Assembly: GCA_037102815.1 (NCBI GenBank) | Contig: BTPP01000001.1 | Coordinates: 707,001-771,000, forward strand | DNA from: Neurospora intermedia | Taxonomy: Eukaryota > Ascomycota > Sordariomycetes > Sordariales > Sordariaceae | Direction of reading: 5' to 3' | DNA: 64,000 bases | In this document: positions 31,342 to 42,034 of the stretch, in pieces | How positions within the stretch are numbered: the stretch's first letter is position 1 | Layout: every line of letters begins with the position of its first letter | Notes under the pieces: generated by a model | What the model saw: only the letters and a program-made list of their open reading frames with translations | Databases searched by the model: none | What the model was told of the DNA's origin: nothing | Program-made: the position numbers and the translations under genes

Positions 31342-31815
31342 CAACAATCAATGTTTAAAAAACAATGCATGTTTCTTATAGGGGGTAAGTGCTGTAAAAT
31401 AGTGGTTTGGTTTTGGAGCCGGGTCGGGTCCGAAGTTCGAAATTTTTCAAAGTCTCAAAGTCCAACCTTCCTTCCTTCCCCCCGGGCGACCTTTATCAAC
31501 GGAAAGAACCAGCCATTTCTTCCAGAAATAACCAAGTGGCCCAGTGGCCAAGTGGTTATTGAAGTAGTTCTTCATTTTCATTCTTTCTGCTCGTGACCTT
31601 TGTTCGATTCCTATTCGTGACCAACTTTTTGAAGCTATTCCGGAAGACCTTTCTGATTCAAATGCCGGCCTTCACCTAAAAAGGCCACTATCAAGGCCAC
31701 TAAAGTATAGAAGGTTATACCCTATACTTTTGACTCCTAGGGGCTTAGGAAACAATTAATGTTTGAGAAACAATTAATGTTTGGAAAACAGTTACTGTTT
31801 TCTAAACATTGATTG
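31342..31815. repeat. Inverted-repeat element, about 470 bp
   Basis: ACAATCAATGTTTA(A)AAAAC near 31344-31363 is matched in inverse near 31796-31815. The right end is itself a palindrome: 21-nt arms at 31771-31791 and 31795-31815 around TTA, with two mismatches, preceded by a direct copy AACAATTAATGTTTG. It could be a small foldback transposon. No target duplication is clear. Confidence 0.45.
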
Positions 31816-32718
31816 TCTGTTAGACAACGCATGTTACGGCTTAGGGTTTCCCGCTTCGGTATCATATTGCGGTGACATGGAACGTCCGACTATACCACCA
31901 CCACCACCATCACCGACATTACCTAGGTATTCGTATTGCTGAGCTGAGGTAAACTCGACTCGATCAAGTGAGGTGGTATTGGATTTAATGGAAGCGATAT
32001 GGATCGTATCTGCCGTTGATTCCCGGCCTTGTGTCTTATGACTGAGGTGGTTTCGGCAACACTGGCGGGCGGTTTGCAAATTGCACGTCGTGGTCTCTCA
32101 CCGGCGTATGGTACGGCAGCGTGGTTCCTCGAGTCTAGAGGTACAGGTACCTACGTTAGCTAACAGTCCAAGACTTCGACGACTTTCGACTGCATATCTC
32201 TACCTCTACCATTCGACCCAATCACGGACTATTGGACCCTTGCATCTGCATTGTTAAAGACTGGAACAAACCTGTACTCCAACGCTGCCGACAGCCGGTC
32301 TTATTATGTCTTGGAAGGAGAGAGATCTTCGATCGTGGAGACCCTGGGGGTCCTTGGCCAAGCACCTCCAGGTATAGTACGAGCTGAAAAAGAAAGCCTA
32401 CTACTACCTAATATTGAAGCCAGTCAGCAGTGCACCACGTCAGTAAATTGCGGGTACCTCGTGTTGAGGCTTGGTCCTACCTATCCAGGTGGTGTGAAAA
32501 TTACTGAATTCGGACACTCGTGGTGTAAGTGTGTCCGGGGTATCTCACCGTCCACACCTACTCCGCCTCGGCCATCTGACATCTCCACGAGATGGATGCT
32601 ATTTCCAGGCAAGAGTGGATGGATGGGATGTAACCGCATCTTCCCATTTTGGATCTGATGCGGTGGGAACATTGTTGTCAGCCAAGTCGATGATGTCGAT
32701 CCTGGAAGTTCTTCAGTG

Positions 32719-32725
32719 TATATAA
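32719..32725 (+). promoter_or_regulatory. TATA box of the BYS1-like gene
   Basis: TATATAA lies 165 nt upstream of the ATG at 32890 and is followed by a CA-rich leader. The distance is plausible for a fungal gene with a roughly 130-nt 5' UTR. Confidence 0.6.
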
Positions 32726-32889
32726 GAATCCAGCGAGCTCCTCGAGTTACCTCCTGTTTCTTCCATCTCATCATCCTTACCATCATCAAACCACACAAAC
32801 AAACAAGTTTCACCCTTTCAAGACCAAAAGCCAAAGACAACCAACTCTTCATCCTTCACCAACCAAACAAAACTTCAACCAAACCAAAA

Positions 32890-33378
32890 ATGCAACTCAC
32901 CACCCTCCTCGCCCTCGCCACCGCGGCCGTAGTCCCGGCCCTCGGCGCCGTCATCCCCAGAGCCGTCGGCAAAGCCACCGTCCTCAACCACTGCTCCTTC
33001 CCCGTGACCCTCTGGTCCGTGGGCTCCACCGTCTCGGCGCCCGTCGCCCTCGCCGCCACCAACGGCACCTACAGCGAGGAATTCGTCAAGGACCCCGTGA
33101 CGGGCGGCAAAGCGCTCAAGATCACCACCACGTCCGACGGCCTGTACACGGGCGCGCCCGAGCTCATCCTTGCGTACTCGCTCGACGGAAACAACGTCTG
33201 GTATGATTTGAGCAGTGTCTTTGGGGACGCGTTCAAGGGACACAAGGTCACGGTGGCGGGCAAGGGTACCGGAAGCTGTGGGGCGATTGAGTGGGCGGAG
33301 GGAACGCAGCCGGCGGGAAGCCAGACCAAGGTGTGTGGGAGCGCGGGGGATGTGGTGTTGGATTTGTGTGCTGCTTAG
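32890..33378 (+). CDS. Secreted BYS1-domain (thaumatin-like antigen) protein
   Basis: A 162-residue secreted protein with no introns. I chose the ATG at 32890 (context CCAAAAATGC) over an upstream in-frame ATG because it starts a clean signal peptide (MQLTTLLALATAAVVPALGA). The mature part has the BYS1 pattern: VLNHCSFPVTLWSVGS near the start, EFVKDPVTGGKALKIT in the middle, a LAYSLDGNNVWYDLS segment, and paired Cys near the end (GSCGA, KVCGS, LDLCA). BYS1 proteins were first seen in yeast-phase Blastomyces and are small cell-surface or secreted proteins of unknown biochemical role. The TATA-type promoter suggests regulated expression. Confidence 0.8.
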   Translation: MQLTTLLALATAAVVPALGAVIPRAVGKATVLNHCSFPVTLWSVGSTVSAPVALAATNGTYSEEFVKDPVTGGKALKITTTSDGLYTGAPELILAYSLDGNNVWYDLSSVFGDAFKGHKVTVAGKGTGSCGAIEWAEGTQPAGSQTKVCGSAGDVVLDLCAA

Positions 33379-34057
33379 AGTAAAGCACCTGGGCATGGAG
33401 AGGATCATGTCAACGAAGGATCAGGGGATGAAGAATAAAAGAAAGGATGGAGGATCTAATATGGCTGTACATACCTATATGACAAGGAAGAAACGACATG
33501 AAGGGGAAGATTGGCTTGGACGAAGCAGATACGACTTATGGATGGCATGAAAACACGATCGAAGGACTGGATGGAGAAGTACATATTTCCAACAACAATC
33601 TACCTCTAAGCACATAATAACACATCTTTCAACATCCATCTCCTTCTTATCGATTCCCACATCAGCACTTGTAAACCTCAACACGATCCATTCTTCCCTT
33701 TATATTCCCACCGCCGAGTGTCCTCCCAATACATCTTCTTCCTTCCCTTCCTCCATCCATCCATCCCCCTTTGCTTTGGCCCATACCGACCCTACCTCTA
33801 ACCCTCCCCTCCCCCAAGTCCTCTAAACATCCCTACCCTTCCCTTCCCTCCCTAACATGAATCGAACCATCCCCACCCCACCCGACCCACATGTCCACAA
33901 CACCAGGGCATGGGATCCCGACATGGACCGCCCGGCATCAATCACAATCCACCACCGGAGAAAAAAAACCTTTTCCAACATCGCCACCACAAATTCAACC
34001 CTTTTTAAACCCAAATATCGCGATGCCCCTCAACAAACAAGGCAGCTCGCAACAGCT
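33379..34057. other. Intergenic between BYS1-like gene and tRNA-Lys
   Basis: CT-rich and low in complexity (33590-33850). No coding signal. Confidence 0.5.
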
Positions 34058-34130
34058 GCCCGGCTAGCTCAATCGGTAGAGCGTGAGACTCTTAATCTCA
34101 AGGTTGTGGGTTCGACCCCCACGTCGGGCT
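34058..34130 (+). tRNA. tRNA-Lys(CTT)
   Basis: A 73-nt intronless cloverleaf. The acceptor GCCCGGC pairs with GTCGGGC (one G-U), the D arm contains TAGCTCAATCGGTAGAGC, the anticodon loop is ACTCTTAAT with CTT, and the T arm is GTGGGTTCGACCCCCAC. A T-rich run that would stop RNA polymerase III follows within about 45 nt (ATGTCTTTTTCC). Confidence 0.97.
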
Positions 34131-34717
34131 CAATTCCCGATGTTTCCAGCGTTCCAATCTGGGACAACATCATGTCTTTTTCCATCTTTTTCTTCTATCT
34201 TTGCTGCCTTTTGGTTCTCTCCTTGTTGGCTTGAAGAGAGGTAGATTGGGTGGAGTCTTTCTTTCCGGTTTACGTGCCCCGATACAAAGGAGACATGTTG
34301 ACGGATGGGAGATGGGCATGAAGCATGATAGAGGCATCGATTCCGACCAAAATTGCGTCTCATTCTGTGACCAGCTACTCCTGCTCACGTTCCCTCGCCA
34401 GTCAACACTACAATCTTTGACGACTTTGTCTGAGGAGCAATTCAAGCCGTTTGATCAGCGGAGACCGCATAATGAACCGTTGTTTTGGATCTGTAAGGGC
34501 ATATGATGGTCCCTTTTACTCTTCCACGTCACAGAAACATGCAAACTGCTTTCAGATTGTTGAAGATCGTTTCATATAAAGGGCACTTGTTAGGTACGCT
34601 CCCTATATTCCCGCTGCGATATATACATCTAGAGGTACCGAAGGAAATCTCCCACTTTCTCGTTCACTCCTTCCTCTCCCTCAATCAACAAGTTCACCAC
34701 CACTCTCGTTCACCCTT

Positions 34718-34926
34718 GTAATCACTCGCTTCGCTTCAACACACCTCCACACAGACACGAACGGTTATCCCTCTCGGTACTCCTTGGACGCCCGTAGTTT
34801 GGCATTTCTTTGAACCACCCTCGTAACCACTCGCTTCAACACACTTCCACACAGACACCAACGGGTTTCCCTTTCAGTACTCCTTTGATGCCAGCCCGTA
34901 GTTGGGCACTTCCTTGAACCATCCCC
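34718..34926. repeat. Tandem duplication, two units of about 105 bp
   Basis: Unit 1 (34718-34822) and unit 2 (34823-34926) both run GTAA(T/C)CACTCGCTTC ... CCACACAGACAC ... GTACTCCTT ... CCCGTAGTT ... TTGAACCA. They differ by small indels and about 15% substitutions. The pair lies just downstream of the small gene on the minus strand. Confidence 0.85.
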
Positions 34927-35057
34927 TGTGCCTCGTCATACTTGTAGGCATGGAATTCGATTCCAGCCACCACCCACGCGAAGGCAACAAGAAACTCCGG
35001 AACGTTTGGCCTCGTTCTCCAACATCTCGGCATGTTCCTGCATCTCTTTGAATGCCC

Positions 35058-35532
35058 TTAGTCCACACCCATATCGTCAACCCACGTTCCTTGGGCGGCC
35101 TTGGCCGCGGCCGCTTCCTCCTCCTCCTCCTCCTTCTTCTTCTTGGCCTTCCACTGGTCCACCACTATCTTCTCTGCCAGTTGGCAGACCGAGCTCTCCA
35201 GCTGCTCTTCCTGCTCGCCAGTGAGTTTCTGGCCGAGGGACTTGGGCGGGGTGCCGGGTTCGTCACTGGATTGATGGGAGTGTAAGTGAGTTGAGCTTGA
35301 CTGGCAATTATGTGGATGATTTGACAATTGACATGCGCCGCGCGCGCGTGTGTGTGTGTATGTGTGTCTGGAGGAGAGGGCTGACTCAATCGGCGTCCCT
35401 TTGGACACTCGAGTCGAGAATAGCGGACAGTTCAGAGGGGGACGAGGCCACTGTCAATGAGAAGAAAGTCACTCACCAATCCACGGGCAACGTGTGGTGC
35501 TCTGGTCTTGCCGGCCTTCTTGCTTGCTCCAT
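35058..35532 (-). CDS. Small unknown protein, two exons
   Basis: Exon 1 (35532-35477) begins ATG and ends in a GTGAGT donor; exon 2 (35265-35058) begins after a CAG. The join is in phase (Cys19) and gives 87 residues: MEQARRPARPEHHTLPVDC, then DEPGTPPKSLGQKL, an amphipathic segment LTGEQEEQLESSVCQLAEK, a Lys/Glu/Ala-rich helix and an acidic end WVDDMGVD. I do not recognise the family. The charged, probably coiled-coil C-terminal half suggests a binding role, but nothing firmer can be said. The intron is 35266-35476 (211 nt). Codon choice and splice sites make it credible. Confidence 0.6.
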
Positions 35533-35580
35533 CTTGAGTCTGGTATTCCCTGCGTTAGAAGCTGCAAGCTAGAGGCGTAC

Positions 35581-38500
35581 GCGGCAGGTAGGGGAACTAA
35601 CTCGTAGGCGGGCGGTGGTGATCTGGAAGCAGTTTACTTCTTGGAAGATGCGTTCTCAAAAGTACAAAACCTCTGTTGAAATCGACAATATCAGTAAAAG
35701 GCTAGACGTTGAGAAGGTTGTGGATGAAGGATGATTCGGAGTACGAACGAGGATGTGAGGAGAGTGCTTGGAAGAACTCGTGAATTGGGTGGGCGCTCAG
35801 AACTTTTTCACAATGCAGGAAGAAGTTCGCGTTAAATACACTTCTATTGAAGACACTGTAGGCTGTCCACTTCGTTGGGCGTCTCTCGAGACGGGATGGA
35901 AGTCGCGTTCCTAAAGCGCGGGCCTGCCTGGCATTCAAGCAGCCGGGACTACCAGAGTCCAGACTCACCCCGCGGCTGCCCATGCTGGGTACCTCTATGA
36001 CCTTGGAGCAATCTCGTAGCCTGAAGCTCGGCTCTGTGTTTTTTAGCAGTGGATGGAAGGCACGCCCCTAAAAGGTTGAGACACTTTGCGGATCGGGACT
36101 GGTGCTATGTGGTGATCCGCAAGATACTGTACTGGCTAACCCGCCAGCCGCATGACAAGAGCAAGCAGCTTCTGATCCCCGTTCTTCTTTCCTGGAATTT
36201 TCCAGTTTTCTAGACGTTGTAACCGAAGAACCTTCTACGCTGCCACAAACTGTCAATATTCTGGCCTGTCTGGAATCCTGACCGCCGACCGCAATCTCAT
36301 AATTTCTGCTCCCGTTCTTTGCTCACACAGGAAGGCGCGCCTCTAGAAGCAGACTGTAGATCGTGACTCGTGAGTGACTCTGGGACATAAGGTGGCCCTC
36401 AAGGTACTGGCTAGAGGTACCTAGAGGTAATTGGCTGCACAATATGGCAGGCTGTAGAGGTATCCAGAGTTCCTTCTTTCTTCTTCTGCGGGTATGCTAG
36501 TGGCACTTCAGTCTCTCATACTGCCCTCCCCACTGGAGGTGCTGGTGCCGTTGGCCTTCGGGCCTTGAAGACCCCGAAAAGGAGACCTTGGGTTTCCATC
36601 GCACAGACAGGTGAAAACACTGTGCAGTGTTCAATGGTCAACTGCAGTGGTTTAAAGTTTGAGATCACCGCAACAGTTCTTGTTGTTGCTGTCTCTTTGC
36701 TCCTTCATCATCACGCGTGACTTCCGGACATGAAATTCCCCCCCCACGATCGCCGATGATGGGATTCAGAGGGGCTAGCCACAATCTCGCAGGTTTTCCT
36801 CCGGTACATGCCCCAGATCTTCACAAGGTGGGAAGGTGCACTTCCGAAGACGGTTGAGCTCTTCGATCACACGGACACTTGACCACTCAGACACTTGTGC
36901 ATCCCGTTAGGTCTCAAGGCTGCCACCGTTCAACTGCAGAGGGAAGGCGTTCCTGCCCTCTAGTGTCCCTTTATCAGTCTTTACCTCAATGAGCTGCAGA
37001 CTGCCGAGTGCCGGCTCATTCCTCGTACCAGTCAGAAAAATCTTTTCTCGTGATTGCCACCGTTGAAGAAAGATGGCGTGCTGCCGCTAGAGGTACCAAC
37101 CAAAGAGGTGCTCGTCATGCGGTAATGGGTGACAGTCAAGCAATAGAAGAGACTGGAAGCAGAGTCAAGAGTTCCTTCTGCCCTTGAGGGCATGACTGTT
37201 CCCGGCACCTGAGCACTCCCTGTTAGGAAACCGCCCATGAAAGGCCGGGGATCAAGAAGATTCGGATTTGACCAAGACTGAGTGATGGAGCTTGCACGGC
37301 AGGCTGCATTCTTGGAAGTTCGGCTGGAGCAGGCTTGTGACTTTCAAGCACCCGTAACTTCCACTTTGTAATAGATTCGCAAGACTGGACTTTGTCTTTG
37401 GCAACCCAATGATCGTAATCGCTCTGGTGCTAAGAACACATGCAATGTTGGTCTTGAGGTTGTGAGACGCCTTGGGTGCAAGCTGGAGACCAGCCCAGCG
37501 TCATGCTTTGTGTCGGCGATGCTGTCCTTTCTGTGATATACAATTCACGAAGAGTTCCACGTTGCTTGAGTTTTCTGCTTGGTGCCATGGTAGAGATGAT
37601 GTCTCCCGAGTTCGAAACCGACGTCACAGAGGTAGTGAATGGAAAGCTCATCCTCACATGTTGTGAAGTGATCGGCATCACACAATGGACACAATGATCA
37701 CGGTGAGCAAGAAGTGGAAAACAAAGGTTTTCTGTGTACATTCTTTGGCACCCATTCACTGGGCTTCCCATTCACCGGCACTCCCTTTCAGGCTTCTAGA
37801 CTAAGGTACTCTGATTTCCATTTCACCTCTTCCGCTATTAGTACAGAATCAAGCCCATGTTCTGTCGTCGCCCTCCCACCTCTGCCAGAAGAAGAGAAAG
37901 AAAGAGAGAGAGAAAGAGAGAGACTACAGTACAAGTACACACCTTCTCTCAGCCCCCCGACCAACACGAAGACATCACACCGGCCAACCCAACAAGACGA
38001 TACACCAGCCACGCCAACGAGACAATGCGCCGGCCACATCAGCAAGACCATGCGCCGGCCACACCAACAAGACCATGCGCCGGCCCCCGGTCACACCAGC
38101 AGAGAGAAGAGTCTCGAGGCGAGGCTGGGTACAGGACCAGGGACCAGCGTTGAGGGGCCCCTCTTGGGCCCGGACAATGAGGCGGCCTGTCGTTTCCGGA
38201 CAGTTAGCTGGATGCCTCCAGGGGCTTGGTGGTAAGAGGAGCGTGTTTGGCCACGGATGAAGATACTTACCAACTTGAAGCTTGGCTATGCGCCGGCCAC
38301 ACCAACAAGCGATTGCTCCCTTGATCCCGCCATCGCCAACTGTTTGGCCTGCCCCATCCGGAGGCGCTTATCTTGAGTAATGCGTACTGGTACTCGACGA
38401 TATGTCGGTGTTACACTTGCTGACGTGAAACAAAGGTCAGAACGGAAGGGAAAAGAGGAAGAGAGGACGAAGTAGAAAGCAGTGTGGACGGAGCTTACGA

Positions 38501-41500
38501 CAGGAGGATGGATGGCCACGCATCCTGAGGCTACCTCTAGGAGAGGACGCCAGACAGCGAGTCTCCTTCGCAGCCTGAATGTTCTTCTTGTCTTCCCCGC
38601 TTCTGATCTAACCAATGGTACGAACAGGTTAGTCAGGTACTTGAGCAAGACTCTGTGATGAGGCACAGGTGAGGACTTCGAAGAGAACAAGGAAAATGAT
38701 TACTGACGAAGAAGCAGGAGAAGACAAGCCGGCCCCCGTTGTACTGGGGGTAATGTTGGACACGGGGAGCCGCATTTGCCGCAGGAGGTGGTTAGGACGG
38801 TCTGGGTGCACATCCTGGCGGCTTCCTCGGTCTTGAGTGTGTGCCCTTATGTTTGTGGCATGTTGAATCGAAGATGAAGATCATGAAAGGAGGAGGAAGA
38901 AGGAAGAAATTTCGTGGGGGATGGGGAGAGCTTTATTGCCCAGCCAAGCGGGGAAATCGCACGAAAGATTCGTCTCGGTAATGACATACTCAGCTGATGT
39001 ACTTGGTACTTCGCCCTTATCTGTGTCACACTACCTCTATGCTTCCATCCAGTTCCAGTGCCCTGGGTTGTGTGTAGAGCACCTCCGCCCGGGACAAATC
39101 CAAGTGGACCAGCTTGAGGACCCCCCTTATCTCAACCGGGAAGAGAGCTATTTAGATCGGGAAAATTTGGAGGAGTGGCTTTCAACATGTTGGAAGTCCG
39201 TCGTCGAAGTCTGGAAGAATCCTATGGTCAGGTTGTAGTCCAAGTTGAAGAGTCCTTTTGACGGATCTACTCAATCATGTCCCGCAGTAATGTGTTCCGG
39301 CCGGAGATGATCCTCCCCGCGTGAGGAGTAGGTACACCTCACTCCGAGTTTGTCAAACGACATGCAAAATTGAAGGAAGGAAAGAGCTTTAGACGAGACG
39401 ACAACGCTGCCTTCTTGCTGGCAAGATCGACCTTCGATCCCATCCGCCTCTCAAGATTCTCTCAAGTCGCCTCTCTTCCTCTCGCTCTATCTTCCCCTCA
39501 AGACACTCCTTTTCCTCATCTTCCTTGTTCAGTTAGATACAGCATTTCAGAGGTCTCTGGCCCCCTACGGCCACTCAGGCCACACACAAAGCATGGATTC
39601 CAAACCTCCATCGCGAAGAAAGAGTGGGTCTCCTAGGCTGTTTTGATCTCGTAACCTCCGCCCCGAAGCCACCAGCACCTTCATTCCCAGTCGACACTGT
39701 TTCCTGCCTCAGAATGCTCTCGCGACCTCGCATAGGCAAGACAGAGGAGTGTACAGCAACTCAATCTCCAAGCGAAAGAAAAAGAGTCCCAAAGATGATG
39801 CGTTCCTTGCTTTCCCTCCACTTTTTGTCCATGCTGCTCTTCTCGGTATCACGGAATTCCCAAACCTTCCTTTTGTTGTTGAAGTTACCCGGACTCTGAT
39901 TCCATTACTCTGCTTCGATAGGATGTGAGCGCAGTCTCGCAGTCGCCTTCGCGGGCGACCAACAAGTGCCGCAAGCACGCGTTCAAACTCGGCGGCTGCT
40001 ACTCGCACAGGAAGAGTGGTAAGCCTCGGGGCAACTTCCATGGTGAGTCTACCCTCGACCTTCAAGCCATCTACCAGTCAAGATGTTCACGAGCTAACGG
40101 AACATCATGGTATTCCTTGAAGCAGCATCACCACCACCACCACTACCACTACGACTACCACCAACGACAACGGCAACAACAAAGCCCTGGGTTCAATTCC
40201 CAGGCACTACAATCGTCTCCATCATCCACCATGGTCACACTAAGGGTTCTAACCATGACAAGGAGAACATCCAAGCTGGAGTCAGACCAACACATCGTTG
40301 GTAGGCCATCCATAGAAGTAGACCACATCCCAAGATCCGACCACATCACCCGGCCCCTTTTTCTTCTATTCGACAGGGAGGCACAAACAGCCCCCTCGTC
40401 TCTAGGGGTCGGGTGATGACATACATAGAGGTACGGGCAGGGCGTTTTGGGCTCCAAGCCCGGCTTTTTTGCGGTGGACTCGGGAGACCAACAGCTGTTA
40501 AATGCTAGCAGTAATGGCTGGGCGGGACGGACATTAGCTTATTGCCCTCTTTTGGCGATGTTAGTGGTGGTGTAAGATAAGTGCCGTTGGGTCTCTTGTT
40601 GAAGTTCCTGTACCTATCTTCATCTCTTGGAGGGCTGTATCCTTTGTAGAGGTATCTGTACGCATTGGGAGGTGTTGATGACCGGGAAGTAATGTGGGCT
40701 TGATACATGCAGAGGTAGAAAACGTACATCGGTGCCCCTACACATGCCTTTTCCTTCCAAGCGTGATGTACTACCTGCCTGTACCCTCATGCACTGAAGA
40801 GCTTTCCACCAAGATGCATGTCGATGTCAATGAACGTCGGACATTCCCAGCGAAACACCTGAAAAGCACAAGTGAATCAGCGATGCCCAAATGCTTGTTT
40901 GCATTAGAGACAAAGATTCCTCCTCGCCAAAGACCTAGATTGTACCAGGCAAGCACTTCCCGTTAAGCTTGATCAAGCTGGTGGCTTACTTCTTCTCTCC
41001 CCAGGTCCTTCCACCCAACCAGCCTTCCCAACCCTCCAGCCGGCTCGCGATGCCGCTACCCAAAACATTCTCGAGCCTTGTATGTACCGACCGGGCACCG
41101 ACCGAGGACCACGATCAACCCACCGACGAGACAAAAAATGTAATGAAGAGTTGGAACACGTAGGGAGAACCCAGAAGTAACATGCTAGGCGATTAGGATG
41201 GGCTCTGGAGCTTAGAGAACCAACGGTTTGGCGTGAGCGGGATGGAAAGCATCTTGACCGGCAGAACCGGGACACTCGACCACCACCTTTGCAACCCATC
41301 AGGTTACCCACCCAACAATAAAAGCTTTCACGCTTGCACTGGACTTGGAAGTTTCGTCTCCAAGAAGAACTTTCCCGTTTGCAGCGTTCAAGAGAATGCC
41401 TGGCGCTGGCCGCGAAAGGCTTCTTGTGGAAGTTGATCTAGGTCGTCTGCGTGAACTTACCTCTAGGTATACTACCTACCTCTAGTCTCTAGGTAGACAA

Positions 41501-42034
41501 ACGGCGACCTCCTCGTCGCTGTAGATAACTTCTAGACTAGTCCAGGATTCAAGATTCTAGGTAGAGGTAGGTAGCTGTTCGACCGAGGGTGAACGTCTGC
41601 CTAATATAAATCTTAGGTACCAGTCTTGCCCCGCCGGCTAGTTAGAAGTATTATGAACCACACGGCCAGATAGACCAAGACCGGGCAGCAAATGGCTGGG
41701 AAGCAACATAGTAGTAGTACTGTAGCGTACAAGAGGCAAGAGGTAAGCAACTTGCCCGCCTTTTATTAGTTACTAATGGACATTACCAAGATAGAGGTAC
41801 ATCTCATCCCGACCAGCGGTTGTATTTGATTGTCTGCCTCTCTAACTAGGGTATAGACATGGACACTATTATAATCGTAACATTCTCCTCCCCCCTCCCC
41901 GTCCACCTGATAGCCTGCTGACGACCTCCGGATACCTCCAGATAGAGGTAGATGTCCGTCACCAAGCATGTATTAATATTAAGCAGCATGCCCTTCCACC
42001 TCAGCAGGCACGCATTAAGTAGGTAGTATTATCA
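35581..42034. other. Long region without a supported gene
   Basis: Open frames are short and contradictory. Coding-like scraps exist: about 105 codons at 38921-39238 (plus) ending EEWLSTCWKSVVEVWKNPMV, and a stretch near 39770-39925 reading KKKSPKDDAFLAFPP in one frame, but no start, introns or family could be set. An 18-nt string GTAACTTCCACTTTGTAA near 37350 repeats the exon-intron junction at 754-771 of the snoRNA host. I cannot exclude another non-coding host gene here. Confidence 0.4.
37981..38105 (+). repeat. Minisatellite, about 27-bp unit
   Basis: Four to five imperfect copies of ACCA(T)GCGCCGGCCACACCAACAAG follow in tandem; an isolated further copy occurs near 38288. Confidence 0.75.

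Larger units (their letters stand above)
27083..32700. other. Long intergenic stretch, no supported gene
   Basis: Apart from a MITE (28047-28320), an inverted-repeat element (31342-31815) and simple repeats, I see nothing coding. Open frames below 160 codons lack start context and codon bias. Runs include T28 at 27700-27727, (ACCA)n near 29415-29437 and several ACCTACC/TAGGTA strings. Confidence 0.5.

Noticed and set aside
38921-39238. 105-codon open frame as a gene
   Set aside because: Composition is protein-like near its end, but there is no family, no splice support and no clear promoter; kept only as a remark.
40180-40205. T-arm-like CCTGGGTTCAATTCCCAGG suggesting a tRNA
   Set aside because: No acceptor, D arm or anticodon arm can be placed upstream; probably chance or a tiny relic.
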